From JALCLA01 sp965653565 (GTDB lineage: Bacteria; Pseudomonadota; Gammaproteobacteria; Xanthomonadales; Xanthomonadaceae), in assembly GCA_965653565.1 (NCBI GenBank), contig CBFHAI010000056.1:1-29444 (forward strand): a DNA stretch of 29,444 nucleotides, read 5' to 3'. The notes beneath the pieces were generated by a model that ran no database searches, was not told the origin of the DNA, and worked only from the letters and a program-made list of their open reading frames with translations. A program made the position numbers and the translations under genes. Shown here one piece after another: positions 16,353 through 23,774 of the stretch (position 1 is the stretch's first letter; every line of letters starts with the position of its first letter).

Positions 16353-17347
16353 AGCAGCTCCGCCATCACCGCCTTCTGCACGTGCAGGCGATTCTCGGCT
16401 TCTTCGATCGCGATGCAGGCCGGCGAGTCCATCACGGCGTCGGTGGCCTTGATATTGCGGCGCAGCGGCAGGCAGTGCGAGAAGACGCCGTTGTTGGTCA
16501 GCGCCATCTTGGCTTCGTCGACGATGAAGTGGCGGTATTGATCGCGGATCGGTTTCTCGTTCTGCCACGCGCCGAAGTACGGCAGCGCACCCCAGCTTTT
16601 CGCATACACCACATCGGCGCCGCGGTAGGCGCTTTCGATGTCGTGGCTGACGCGCAGCGAGCCGCCGCTTTCGGCGACGTTCTGCTGGGCCCAGTCCATG
16701 TAGCGCTCGTCGAGCACGTAGTCGGGCGTGGGGCACAACAGCGTCACGTCCATGCCCAGGCGCGTTGCGATGGTGAGCGCGGAATTCGCCACCGCGGTGT
16801 TGAGCGCCTTCGGGTGATAGGTCCAGGTCAGCACGTACTTCTTGCCGCGCAGATCGTCGGTTTTGAAGTGCTCCTGCAGGGCCAGCGCGTGCGCCAGTTC
16901 CTGGCACGGATGGGTGATCGTTTCGAGATTGATCACCGGCACGCGCGAGTATTCGGCGAACGAACGCAGCACGCGGTCTTCGCGATCGGTGGCCCAGTCG
17001 ACGAACTTCGGGAAAGCGCGCACGGCGATCAGATCGACATAGCGCGACAGCACCTGCGCCACTTCCTTGATGTGCTCCTCCGACTCGCCGTCCATCACGG
17101 TGCCCAGATCGAATTCGATCGGCCAGGCATCCTTGCCGGGTTGCAGCACCACGGCATGGCCGCCGAGATGGAAGGCGCCGAGTTCGAAACTGGTGCGCGT
17201 GCGCAGCGACGGGTTGAAAAACACCAGCGCGATCGACTTGCCGCGCATCTGATCGCCCAGCTTCTCGCGCTTGAAACGCGCGGCTTCGCGCAACAGAGCG
17301 TCGATTTCGGCGCGGGTGCAATCCTGCGTATTGAGGAAGTGTTTCAT
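16337..17347 (-). CDS. argF': N-acetylornithine carbamoyltransferase
   Basis: The enzyme carbamoylates N-acetylornithine to N-acetylcitrulline, replacing the usual ornithine carbamoyltransferase, as described for Xanthomonas campestris. The 336 residues carry the carbamoyl-phosphate site SLRTRTSFE (47-55) and HPCQELAHAL (146-155). The C-terminal site reads HCLPLRRNIKATD (291-303) rather than the HCLP-R of ordinary enzymes. Lys300 matches the carboxylated lysine of the Xanthomonas enzyme. Glu90 in DGESEEH matches the glutamate that distinguishes acetylornithine from succinylornithine enzymes. The last residues (KSRG) are encoded by an intergenic repeat. It is the first gene of the arg unit and follows a candidate attenuator. 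Confidence 0.95.
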   Translation of the reverse strand: MKHFLNTQDCTRAEIDALLREAARFKREKLGDQMRGKSIALVFFNPSLRTRTSFELGAFHLGGHAVVLQPGKDAWPIEFDLGTVMDGESEEHIKEVAQVLSRYVDLIAVRAFPKFVDWATDREDRVLRSFAEYSRVPVINLETITHPCQELAHALALQEHFKTDDLRGKKYVLTWTYHPKALNTAVANSALTIATRLGMDVTLLCPTPDYVLDERYMDWAQQNVAESGGSLRVSHDIESAYRGADVVYAKSWGALPYFGAWQNEKPIRDQYRHFIVDEAKMALTNNGVFSHCLPLRRNIKATDAVMDSPACIAIEEAENRLHVQKAVMAELLKSRG

Positions 17348-17415
17348 GTGGTGTGTATTCCCGCGGCGTGATTTGTTGAAGCGCGATTTTTGCGGCGTGT
17401 GATTCGGGAGCCCAG

Positions 17416-17447
17416 AAACGCAAAAACCCAGCGCTGAGGCTGGGTTT
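17416..17447 (-). terminator. Leader terminator upstream of argF'
   Basis: On the minus strand a 9-bp perfect stem (AAACCCAGC at 17447-17439 with GCTGGGTTT at 17432-17424) closes a 6-base loop. It is followed by further T residues and GCGTTT. This is a good intrinsic terminator, yet it stands 68 bases upstream of the argF' start rather than at a gene end. The 5' arm has an alternative partner at the leader stop codon (see the attenuator entry). Confidence 0.85.
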
Positions 17448-17498
17448 CGTGAAAACGAAAAGGCGATCGCGCGCCGTTACCCAGCCGGTTGGTCGGGT
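17438..17498 (-). promoter_or_regulatory. Candidate transcription attenuator of the arg operon
   Basis: Three mutually exclusive pairings are visible on the minus strand. Protector: ACCCG at 17498-17494 plus CC at 17492-17491 pairs back onto 17486-17479. Antiterminator: GGCTGGGT (17486-17479) is perfectly complementary to ACCCAGCC (17445-17438). Terminator: the stem at 17447-17424, whose 5' arm contains that same ACCCAGCC. GGCTGGGT includes the first base of the leader stop codon. A ribosome at the stop would mask it and allow termination; one stalled at the Arg codons 17515-17504 would mask the protector and allow antitermination. What is seen is the pairing; regulation is inference. It could instead be a plain terminator of the upstream gene. 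Confidence 0.6.
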
Positions 17499-17524
17499 TG
17501 CGGTCGACGCGCGCGCGAGGTCAT
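17477..17524 (-). CDS. Candidate arginine leader peptide (15 aa)
   Basis: The short frame reads MTSRARRPQPDQPAG and stops at TAA 17479-17477. Three of four consecutive codons are arginine (CGC, GCG, CGT, CGA). In-frame ATGs at 17536 and 17581 would give 19- or 34-residue versions; the 34-residue form adds one more arginine. GGCAGGG directly precedes the ATG at 17524, which is too close for an ideal ribosome site, and favours a start at one of the upstream ATGs. Arginine codons are common by chance in GC-rich DNA, so the call rests on the position relative to the alternative RNA pairings downstream. Confidence 0.45.
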   Translation of the reverse strand: MTSRARRPQPDQPAG

Positions 17525-17590
17525 CCCTGCCGCCATGCGGGCGGAGGTGAGGACATCGGCGTCGGCGTGATGGAACAGCATGGGCGAAGT

Positions 17591-17618
17591 GTTGCACGGG
17601 TCGATGTTGCGGTGCAAC
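17591..17618. promoter_or_regulatory. Inverted repeat upstream of the arg leader, possible operator
   Basis: GTTGCAC (17591-17597) and GTGCAAC (17612-17618) form a 7-bp perfect inverted repeat with a 14-base spacer, just upstream of the leader ATG at 17581. On the minus strand the outer arm contains TTGCAC, which could serve as a -35 element with AACACT 18 bases further on as a weak -10. It does not resemble an E. coli ARG box. No regulator is assigned. Confidence 0.3.
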
Positions 17619-17638
17619 GGGGCTCTGGTTGAGCCAAA

Positions 17639-17775
17639 GCGGGACGCAAAGGACGCGAAGGAAAGAGAAAGGACGCAAAGAAAGATTTCAAGGGATCGGG
17701 CAACCCACACGCCCCAGTTCACTTCAATGCTTCCTTTGCGTCCTTTCTTTTAACTTTGCGCCCTCTGCGTCCTGC
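17639..17775. repeat. Inverted repeat of GCAAAGGACGC-type units
   Basis: The left arm (17639-17684) carries repeated GGACGCAAAGGACGCGAAGG-like units. The right arm (17733-17775) carries their complement (CTTTGCGTCCTTTC, then a variant). The spacer is about 48 bases. Similar GCAAAGG/CCTTTGC intergenic repeats are widespread in bacteria. Here it lies between the glycine-zipper gene and the arg leader and could form a long hairpin in RNA. Confidence 0.65.
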
Positions 17776-17791
17776 TCTAGAACACTCCACA

Positions 17792-18349
17792 TCAGTCAGC
17801 AGGAGAGACGGCCACGCGCACCCGCAGTTTGTTGCCCGGGTCGTAGTCCAGGCGCGAGACGAAGACGTCGCCTTTGAAGCGGTATTCGACGTCGTAGCCG
17901 GCGATGCGGCGGTCTTCGCGTTCGACATCGACCACGCGGCAGCGACGTTCGGTGTCGTTGTAGACGCGGTCCGGACCGCCGTTGTTGCGGTCGACGTTGT
18001 GGCCAACCGAGCCGCCGATGATGGCGCCCGCCGCGGTGGCGGCGCGGCGGCCGCTGCCGCTGCCGACCTGGTTGCCGATCAAGCCGCCGATGATCGCGCC
18101 GGCCACGGTGCCGCCGGTCGGATCGCCGCCGCCGCGCTCGCGCACGCTGACCTGTTCGTCGTAGCACTCTTCGCGCGGTTCGCGATAGCGCACGGTTTCG
18201 TAGACCGGATCGACGCGCAGCACGTCGGCATAGCCGTAGTTGACGCTTTCGCGCGCATACGGACCGCCCGGCGGCGGCGGAACCTGGGCGTGGGCGATTC
18301 CCACCGCCGCGAGCGCGGCAGCGAGGCTGAACTTCAAGCTGGATTTCAT
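17792..18349 (-). CDS. Glycine-zipper 2TM domain outer-membrane-type protein
   Basis: A 185-residue exported protein. Residues 1-21 form a signal peptide ending Ala-His-Ala, with no lipobox cysteine, so it is not an obvious lipoprotein. A Pro-rich linker follows, then a glycine-zipper pair (about 78-116: GGTVAGAIIGGLIGNQVG, then AATAAGAIIGGSVGHNV), as in the Rickettsia 17-kDa antigen/SlyB-like family. The C-terminal domain (about 125-185) is beta-rich with one cysteine. Such proteins sit in the envelope; the exact role is unknown. The ATG at 18349 has GGAG 7 bases upstream and begins the signal peptide. It is followed by the inverted repeat at 17639-17775. Confidence 0.85.
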   Translation of the reverse strand: MKSSLKFSLAAALAAVGIAHAQVPPPPGGPYARESVNYGYADVLRVDPVYETVRYREPREECYDEQVSVRERGGGDPTGGTVAGAIIGGLIGNQVGSGSGRRAATAAGAIIGGSVGHNVDRNNGGPDRVYNDTERRCRVVDVEREDRRIAGYDVEYRFKGDVFVSRLDYDPGNKLRVRVAVSPAD

Positions 18350-18559
18350 GGCATGCTCCGGAAGCGTTTTGGCGAGGTGCGCGGCAGCCGTGCTCCCTGA
18401 CGGCCTGCCCATGTGGCCACGTACTCCGGTGTCCCCGGGTTCTGCGCACCGCGCCAGTCCAGCGGGATTCAAGCATCCGACGCCTGAATCCAAGCTTTAG
18501 AATTTCGTTAATTCCCACCCCGACGACGGCTTGCGCCCTCGTCCGCTGCCGCGTGCCCC

Positions 18560-19933
18560 ATGGAACTTCGACTCTACAACTCGCTGACCCGCCAATCCGA
18601 GGCCTTCGCGCCGCTCGATCCCGCCCGCGTGACGATGTACGTGTGCGGCCCGACGGTCTACAACTACGTGCACATCGGCAACGCGCGCCCGCCGGTGGTG
18701 TTCGGCGTGCTGGCCGATCTGCTGCGGCGGCGCTACGGCAACGTGGTGTACGCCCGCAACATCACCGACGTCGACGACAAGATCAACAATGCCGCCGCCG
18801 AACTGGGCGTGCCGATCGGCACCATCACGGCCAAGTACACCGCCGCCTACCAGGACGAGATGAGCCGCCTGGGCTGCGCCACGCCCGACGTGCAGCCGCA
18901 TGCCACCGACCATATCGCGCACATCGTCGCGATGATCGAGCGGCTGATCGCCTCTGGACACGCCTATGCGGCCGAAGGCCATGTGCTTTTCTCGGTGCGC
19001 AGCTACCCGGACTACGGCCATCTTTCACGGCGCGATCCGGAAGACATGCTGGCCGGCGCGCGCGTCGAAGTGGCGCCGTACAAGCGCGATCCGGGCGATT
19101 TCGTACTGTGGAAACCGTCGACGCCGGAACTGCCGGGCTGGGATTCGCCGTGGGGCCGCGGCCGGCCCGGCTGGCATATCGAATGCTCGGCGATGAGCGA
19201 AGCGCATCTGGGCGACACCATCGACATCCATGCCGGCGGCGTCGACCTGCAATTTCCGCATCACGAGAACGAAGTGGCGCAGAGCACCTGCGCGCACGGC
19301 GGCAAGGTGTTCGCAAGAGTGTGGCTGCACAACGGCATGCTCAATTTCGGCGGCACCAAAATGTCGAAATCGCTCGGCAACGTGAGCCGCGTGCACGACC
19401 TGCTCGACCAGCATCCGGCCGAGGCGTTGCGTCTGTCGCTATTGTCGGCGCATTACCGGCAGCCGCTGGAATGGTCGGAGGGATTGATCGAACAGAGCGT
19501 GCGCACGCTCGATCGCCTGTACGGCACGCTGCGCGATCTGGCGGACGTGCCCTCGCCTGCCACGCTGACGATTCCCGTGGGCGTCGAAGCCGCGCTGTGC
19601 GACGACATCAATACGCCGGCGGCGCTGGCCGAGATCGCGCGCCTCGCCACCGAGGCGCGGCGTGCATCGGACGTCGAAGAAAAGTCGCGGTTGAAGGCCG
19701 AGTTGCTGGGGGCCGGCAGCGCGTTGAATCTGTTGCAGCAGGATCCGGCAGCGTGGTTCGCGCGCGGCAACAGCGGCGACGATGATGCGCGCATCCAGGC
19801 GCTGGTGGACGAGCGCAATGAGGCCAAGAAAGCCCGCGATTTCGCGCGCGCGGATGCGGTGCGCAAGCAACTGGCGGACGAAGGGATTCTGCTGGAGGAC
19901 ACGCCGGCGGGAGTGCGGTGGCGGCGTAGTTAG
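18560..19933 (+). CDS. cysS: Cysteine-tRNA ligase
   Basis: CysS charges tRNA-Cys with cysteine using ATP. The 457 residues match E. coli CysS (461). The class I signatures are HIGN (38-41) and KMSKS (267-271). The zinc ligands that select cysteine are all present: Cys29, Cys209, His234 and Glu238, at almost the same numbers as in E. coli. The C-terminal helical domain (about 310-457) binds the anticodon. It is divergent from the glycine-zipper gene. A TAGAAT at 18498-18503 could be a -10 element, but no good -35 accompanies it. No same-strand gene follows; REP-like repeats lie downstream. Confidence 0.96.
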   Translation: MELRLYNSLTRQSEAFAPLDPARVTMYVCGPTVYNYVHIGNARPPVVFGVLADLLRRRYGNVVYARNITDVDDKINNAAAELGVPIGTITAKYTAAYQDEMSRLGCATPDVQPHATDHIAHIVAMIERLIASGHAYAAEGHVLFSVRSYPDYGHLSRRDPEDMLAGARVEVAPYKRDPGDFVLWKPSTPELPGWDSPWGRGRPGWHIECSAMSEAHLGDTIDIHAGGVDLQFPHHENEVAQSTCAHGGKVFARVWLHNGMLNFGGTKMSKSLGNVSRVHDLLDQHPAEALRLSLLSAHYRQPLEWSEGLIEQSVRTLDRLYGTLRDLADVPSPATLTIPVGVEAALCDDINTPAALAEIARLATEARRASDVEEKSRLKAELLGAGSALNLLQQDPAAWFARGNSGDDDARIQALVDERNEAKKARDFARADAVRKQLADEGILLEDTPAGVRWRRS

Positions 19934-19987
19934 AGCGTTTCGTTGCGCGTTTTCTTGCGAGATCGCGCTTCGATTCGAGATGGTTAT

Positions 19988-20021
19988 GAGTCACCGGGTT
20001 CCCGCTTTCGCGGGAATGACA
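19988..20021 (+). repeat. REP-like palindrome, copy 4
   Basis: A GAGTCACCGGG lead, TTCCCGC and GCGGGAA arms and a TGACA end, 54 bases past the cysS stop codon. It faces copy 5 in inverted orientation, 53 bases away. Confidence 0.8.
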
Positions 20022-20074
20022 GGGCCTTCTCGTCGCCGGCGGCATTTTGAATCCTCGCGAAATCCAAAATACAC

Positions 20075-20108
20075 CGTCATTCCCGCGAAGGCGGGAATCC
20101 AGCGACTC
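20075..20108 (-). repeat. REP-like palindrome, copy 5 (inverted)
   Basis: Read on the minus strand it has the same layout: GAGTCGCTGG lead, TTCCCGC and GCGGGAA arms, TGACG end. With copy 4 it forms a head-to-head pair between the convergent cysS and hinT genes, the arrangement typical of REP doublets mobilised by RAYT transposases. No such transposase gene is in the window. Confidence 0.8.
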
Positions 20109-20204
20109 TAAAGCCTCGCATCCGACAAGAACCCGCCGGTCGCACCGAACAGCGACCCTGCCAGCCTCGCATCAAGCATCAATACGAGCGCAATGACCGC
20201 AACC

Positions 20205-20549
20205 TCACCCCGGCGGCCACGACAACTCGCGCCCCGCGAGCAAATGCAGATGGATGTGGAACACCGACTGCCCCGCATCCTTGTTGCAGTTGAACACCGT
20301 GCGATAACCCGCGTCGGCGAAGCCTTCGCGCTTGGCGTAGGCCGCCGCCGCCAGGATCAACTTGCCCACCAGCGGCGCGTGCTCCGGCCGCAGATCGTTC
20401 AAGGTCGCGATCGGTTCCTTCGGGATGAACAACACGTGGATCGGCGCGCGCGGCGTTACATCGCGGAAGGCCAATACTTCGTCGTCTTCATAGACGATGT
20501 CGGCCGGAATCTCGCGGCGGATGATCTTCGCGAAAATGGTGTCGCTCAT
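20205..20549 (-). CDS. hinT: HIT family purine nucleoside phosphoramidase-like protein
   Basis: A 114-residue histidine-triad protein of the HinT branch, which hydrolyses adenosine 5'-phosphoramidates in the cytoplasm. The triad HIHLHLL is at 98-104, and the N-terminal FAKIIRREIPADIVYEDD region is typical of HinT. Length is as expected. It follows recR by 21 bases on the same strand and is probably the last gene of the dnaX unit. The convergent cysS lies beyond a REP doublet. Confidence 0.93.
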   Translation of the reverse strand: MSDTIFAKIIRREIPADIVYEDDEVLAFRDVTPRAPIHVLFIPKEPIATLNDLRPEHAPLVGKLILAAAAYAKREGFADAGYRTVFNCNKDAGQSVFHIHLHLLAGRELSWPPG

Positions 20550-20570
20550 GCGGGCGCTCCTGGCTGAAGG

Positions 20571-21173
20571 CTATTCCGGCACGTCCTGGCGTTGCCCGAA
20601 GGCGTGCGCCAGCGTGCCGCGGTCGATGTATTCGAGTTCGCCGCCGATCGGCACGCCGTGCGCGAGCCGGCTCGGCCTGACGCCGCGCTGCCGCGCGAGC
20701 GTCGCGAGATAATGCGCGGTGGCTTCGCCTTCGACGGTCGGATTGGTGGCGATGATCAATTCGCGCACTTCGCCTTCGGCGAGACGCTCGACCAACAGGT
20801 CGAGGCCGAGTTCACGCGGGCCCAGACCATCGAGTGGCGAAAGCTTCCCGTGCAACACGAAGTAACCCCCGCGAAAACCGGTGGCCTGCTCGATCGCGGC
20901 CTGGTCGGCCGGCGCTTCGACCACGCACAAAAGCTGCGCATCGCGCGATGAATTGCGGCACAGCGCGCATACGCTTTCCTCGCTGAAATTGCGGCAGCGC
21001 GTGCAGTTGCCGATGCGCTGCATGGCGTCGGCGAGCTTCGCTGCGAGCTTGCGGCCGCCGTCGCGCTGGCGTTCAAGCAGATGGTGCGCCATGCGCTGCG
21101 CAGTCTTCTGTCCGACGCCGGGCAGCACACGCAGTGCCTCGATCAGTTCGTCGAGCAGCGGCGAGGCGCTCAT
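20571..21173 (-). CDS. recR: Recombination mediator protein RecR
   Basis: RecR works with RecO and RecF to load RecA on gapped DNA. The 200 residues are standard. A helix-hairpin-helix (LPGVGQKTAQRM, 17-28) comes first, then a C4 zinc finger (Cys57, Cys60, Cys69, Cys72), a Toprim domain (about 80-175) and a C-terminal PIGGELEYID motif that binds the neighbouring subunit. It lies 37 bases after ybaB, in the conserved dnaX-ybaB-recR order. Confidence 0.96.
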   Translation of the reverse strand: MSASPLLDELIEALRVLPGVGQKTAQRMAHHLLERQRDGGRKLAAKLADAMQRIGNCTRCRNFSEESVCALCRNSSRDAQLLCVVEAPADQAAIEQATGFRGGYFVLHGKLSPLDGLGPRELGLDLLVERLAEGEVRELIIATNPTVEGEATAHYLATLARQRGVRPSRLAHGVPIGGELEYIDRGTLAHAFGQRQDVPE

Positions 21174-21210
21174 GCGTCACCGGCCGAAGGGCGCGCGCCG
21201 TTCGACGTCA

Positions 21211-21540
21211 TCAGAACATCCCGGGCAGCTTCATTCCCGGCGGCAGCGGCATGCCGGCCGTCGCCTGCGACATGCGCTTCTGGCTTTCTTCGTTGGCCTT
21301 GTTGACGGCGTCGTTGAAGGCCGCTGCGATGAGGTCTTCGGTCATTTCGAGATCGTCGCCGACCACTTTCGGATCGAGCTTCACGCGGCGCACTTCCATG
21401 CGCGCGGTCATCGTTACCTGCACCATGCCGCCGCCGGCCTGGCCGGTGACTTCGACCAGTGCCAGCTCTTCCTGCGCGCGCTTGAGGTTTTCCTGCATTT
21501 TCTGCGCTTGCTGCATCAGGTTGCCGATCGGTCCGCGCAT
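21211..21540 (-). CDS. ybaB: YbaB/EbfC family nucleoid-associated protein
   Basis: A 109-residue DNA-binding protein of the YbaB/EbfC family, which forms homodimers and coats the nucleoid. The N-terminal helix (GNLMQQAQKMQENLKRAQEE, residues 6-25) and the central beta region (GMVQVTMTARMEVRRVKLDP) are typical. The Met/Pro/Gly-rich tail (MPLPPGMKLPGMF) is also characteristic. It sits 58 bases after dnaX and 37 bases before recR. Confidence 0.94.
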   Translation of the reverse strand: MRGPIGNLMQQAQKMQENLKRAQEELALVEVTGQAGGGMVQVTMTARMEVRRVKLDPKVVGDDLEMTEDLIAAAFNDAVNKANEESQKRMSQATAGMPLPPGMKLPGMF

Positions 21541-21598
21541 GCTGTGTGCTCCTGCAAAGTGGGATGGGTTTGATCGCGCTGCGAAGCGCGCTTGGGAA

Positions 21599-23500
21599 TC
21601 AGTTGTCGTCGACGGGACGAATCGAATCGGGCTGCACGCGCGCGCCGTATTGCGATACCAGGCGCTGCACGGCGGGATCGTTCATGAACGCGGCCTCGGC
21701 CTCGCTCTGGCGCTGCGTGCGTTCGCGCCGCGCGCGATCGTGCAGCGTCTCGCTGCCCGCGTCGGCCACGGGGGCGACGAATTCGATGCGCGGCACCGCG
21801 CCCAGCGCTTCGCCGAGCGTGCCGGCCAGTTGCCGCACCAGACTATCGGTGCGGAAATGTTCGAGCGTTTCGGGCAGCGCGAGCTTCAACACGACACCGG
21901 TGTAGCCGACGAACGATGCGTTGGCGGCAAGTTCGCGCACCGGACCTTTGAGCGAAACGCGTTCGAGCAGGTCGAGCCAGTCGTTGCCGTCGATCAGACG
22001 CGCTTCGCCGGCAAACGGCGAGGCGGTTTCGGAAATCGGTAAGGGCGACGCGGCTGTCGAAGGTGCGGTTGCACGCGGAACGTCGACATGAGCATCGAAG
22101 CTTTTTGCCGGCGCCGCAGCCATCGGAGCCGAAGCAATCGGCGCTGCAACTTCCCGGCTCTGATCCCGACTCCCGACGCCCGATTCCCGCGCGGCAGCAG
22201 GCTTCGCCGCCAACGCGGCAGCCGCCGAGGCGGCCGCCGCGAACGCCGCGCTCGCGGTGCCGCGCGGCACGACGATTTCATCGTCGCCGCGAAAACGTTC
22301 GGCCGCCGGTTTGCCGGCGGTCGGCCCGGCGAACGCCGCCGGTGCGCTTTCCGCGACGCGACGCGCCGGCGCGCCGGCATTGCTGGTGGCGACGGCCGAT
22401 GAAACACCAGCCACGTCGCCGTCGAGCGGACGAAACGCCAGCATCCGCAGCAAGGTCATCTCGAATCCGACGCGCGGACTGGGCGACATGAACAGATCGC
22501 GCCGGCCCTGCACCGCCATCTGATACCACAGCTGCACCAGGTCCGGCGCCACCGCTTTCGCGCAGGTCGGAAGATCGATGCGGTCGTCCTGCAATTCGAC
22601 GCCGGGCACCAGTTGCAGCAGTTGGATGCGATGCAATGCCTGCGCGATTTCGTCGAGCGCCGACGCGAAATCCGGCGCGAACGCGGCGATGCGGCCCATC
22701 ACGTCGAGTAGTTCGCGCCCGTCGCCGGCGCTCAGCGCCGCGAGCAACTGGCCGACCTGGGCGCGATCGACGGTGCCCAGCATCGTGCGCACGTCCGGCT
22801 CGCGCAGCGCGCCGCCGCAGAACGCCAGCGCCTGGTCGAGCAGCGACAAGCCGTCGCGCAGGCTGCCGTCGGCCCCGCGCGCCAGCAGCGCGATCGAACC
22901 CGAATCGGCTTCCACGCCTTCGGCCGCGAGGATCGCGGTCATCTGCGTGGCGATCTGTTCTTCGGTCAGGCGCTTGAGATTGAACTGCAGGCAGCGCGAC
23001 AACACCGTCACCGGCAGTTTTTGCGGATCGGTGGTGGCGAGCAGGAATTTGACGTGCTCGGGCGGCTCTTCGAGCGTCTTCAACAGGGCGTTGAAGGCGT
23101 TCTTCGACAGCATGTGCACTTCGTCGATCAGGTAAACCTTGTAGCGGCCGCGGGTCGGCATGTACTGCGCGTTTTCGATCACCTCGCGCACGTCGTCGAC
23201 GCCGGTATTGCTCGCGGCGTCGATCTCGAGCAGGTCGACGAAGCGGCCGGCGTCGACGGCTTCGCACACCGCGCACACGCCGCAGGGTTCGGCGCCGACA
23301 CCGCGTTCGCAGTTCAGACTCTTCGCGAAAATGCGCGCGATGGTGGTCTTGCCGACGCCGCGCGTACCGGTGAACAGGAAGGCGTGATGCACGCGGCCGG
23401 AGTCGAGCGCGTTCGACAGCGCGCGTACGACGTGCTCCTGGCCCACCAGTTCGGCGAAGCGCCGCGGGCGCCATTTTCGCGCTAGCACGAGATAAGACAT
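21599..23500 (-). CDS. dnaX: DNA polymerase III subunit gamma/tau
   Basis: DnaX is the motor of the clamp loader; tau also tethers the polymerase and the helicase. The 633 residues match E. coli tau (643). Walker A is GTRGVGKT (45-52), the zinc module has Cys64, Cys73, Cys76 and Cys79, Walker B reads LIDEVHM (124-130), and the sensor-1/SRC motif is at 168-170. A low-complexity Ala-rich linker (about 360-490) precedes the C-terminal tau domains. AGGA lies 5 bases before the ATG. I see no convincing slippery heptamer for a gamma form. It is divergent from the tRNA-Ser/SRP RNA unit. Confidence 0.96.
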   Translation of the reverse strand: MSYLVLARKWRPRRFAELVGQEHVVRALSNALDSGRVHHAFLFTGTRGVGKTTIARIFAKSLNCERGVGAEPCGVCAVCEAVDAGRFVDLLEIDAASNTGVDDVREVIENAQYMPTRGRYKVYLIDEVHMLSKNAFNALLKTLEEPPEHVKFLLATTDPQKLPVTVLSRCLQFNLKRLTEEQIATQMTAILAAEGVEADSGSIALLARGADGSLRDGLSLLDQALAFCGGALREPDVRTMLGTVDRAQVGQLLAALSAGDGRELLDVMGRIAAFAPDFASALDEIAQALHRIQLLQLVPGVELQDDRIDLPTCAKAVAPDLVQLWYQMAVQGRRDLFMSPSPRVGFEMTLLRMLAFRPLDGDVAGVSSAVATSNAGAPARRVAESAPAAFAGPTAGKPAAERFRGDDEIVVPRGTASAAFAAAASAAAALAAKPAAARESGVGSRDQSREVAAPIASAPMAAAPAKSFDAHVDVPRATAPSTAASPLPISETASPFAGEARLIDGNDWLDLLERVSLKGPVRELAANASFVGYTGVVLKLALPETLEHFRTDSLVRQLAGTLGEALGAVPRIEFVAPVADAGSETLHDRARRERTQRQSEAEAAFMNDPAVQRLVSQYGARVQPDSIRPVDDN

Positions 23501-23606
23501 CGAAGTCCTGAGTGAACGGATGGGCCTGCTCGCAGGCCGCGCGGATGCGCTTCAGGCCCATTGTGCCAACCGGGGCCGCCAGGGCCAAGCGCGCCGCCGG
23601 TGCGAC

Positions 23607-23636
23607 TTGTGGCGGACGGCCCCGGACCGCTATCAT
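23607..23636 (+). promoter_or_regulatory. Sigma-70-like promoter of the tRNA-Ser/SRP RNA unit
   Basis: TTGTGG (23607-23612) and TATCAT (23631-23636) are separated by 18 bases, and the predicted start is about 35-40 bases upstream of the tRNA. GC-rich sequence follows the -10, as is common for stringently controlled stable-RNA promoters. This is read by eye. Confidence 0.55.
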
Positions 23637-23680
23637 TCGCGGTCTTGCACAGGGCCAGGACGGCCATGCGCAACACCTCC

Positions 23681-23773
23681 GGAGAGGTGTCCGAGCGGTT
23701 GAAGGAGCACGCCTGGAAAGTGTGTAAGCGTCTAAACAGCGCTTCGCGGGTTCGAATCCCGCTCTCTCCGCCA
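23681..23773 (+). tRNA. tRNA-Ser (anticodon GGA)
   Basis: A class II tRNA of 93 bases including an encoded CCA. The acceptor GGAGAGG pairs with TCTCTCC, with a G discriminator. The anticodon stem CACGC/GTGTG holds loop CTGGAAA with anticodon GGA. The long variable arm AAGCG/CGCTT is typical of serine tRNAs, and the T arm reads GCGGG-TTCGAAT-CCCGC. It decodes UCC and UCU. A 7-bp palindrome at 23673-23690 overlaps the 5' end. The SRP RNA starts directly after its CCA. Confidence 0.95.
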
Positions 23774-23774
23774 T

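Noticed and set aside
14326..16353. 675-residue plus-strand open frame opposite argE' and argG
   Set aside because: It is a shadow frame in GC-rich DNA: Arg/Ala/His/Gly-rich, no motif, fully antisense to two well-conserved enzymes.
17586..17620. ArgR-type ARG box near the arg leader
   Set aside because: The palindrome there (GTTGCAC/GTGCAAC) does not resemble the AT-rich TGAAT/ATTCA half-sites of known ARG boxes.
22080..22125. Possible dnaX frameshift site at an AAAAA run (GCAAAAAGC on the minus strand)
   Set aside because: It does not match X-XXY-YYZ in the reading frame and the -1 frame stays open for a long way, so no short gamma product follows.
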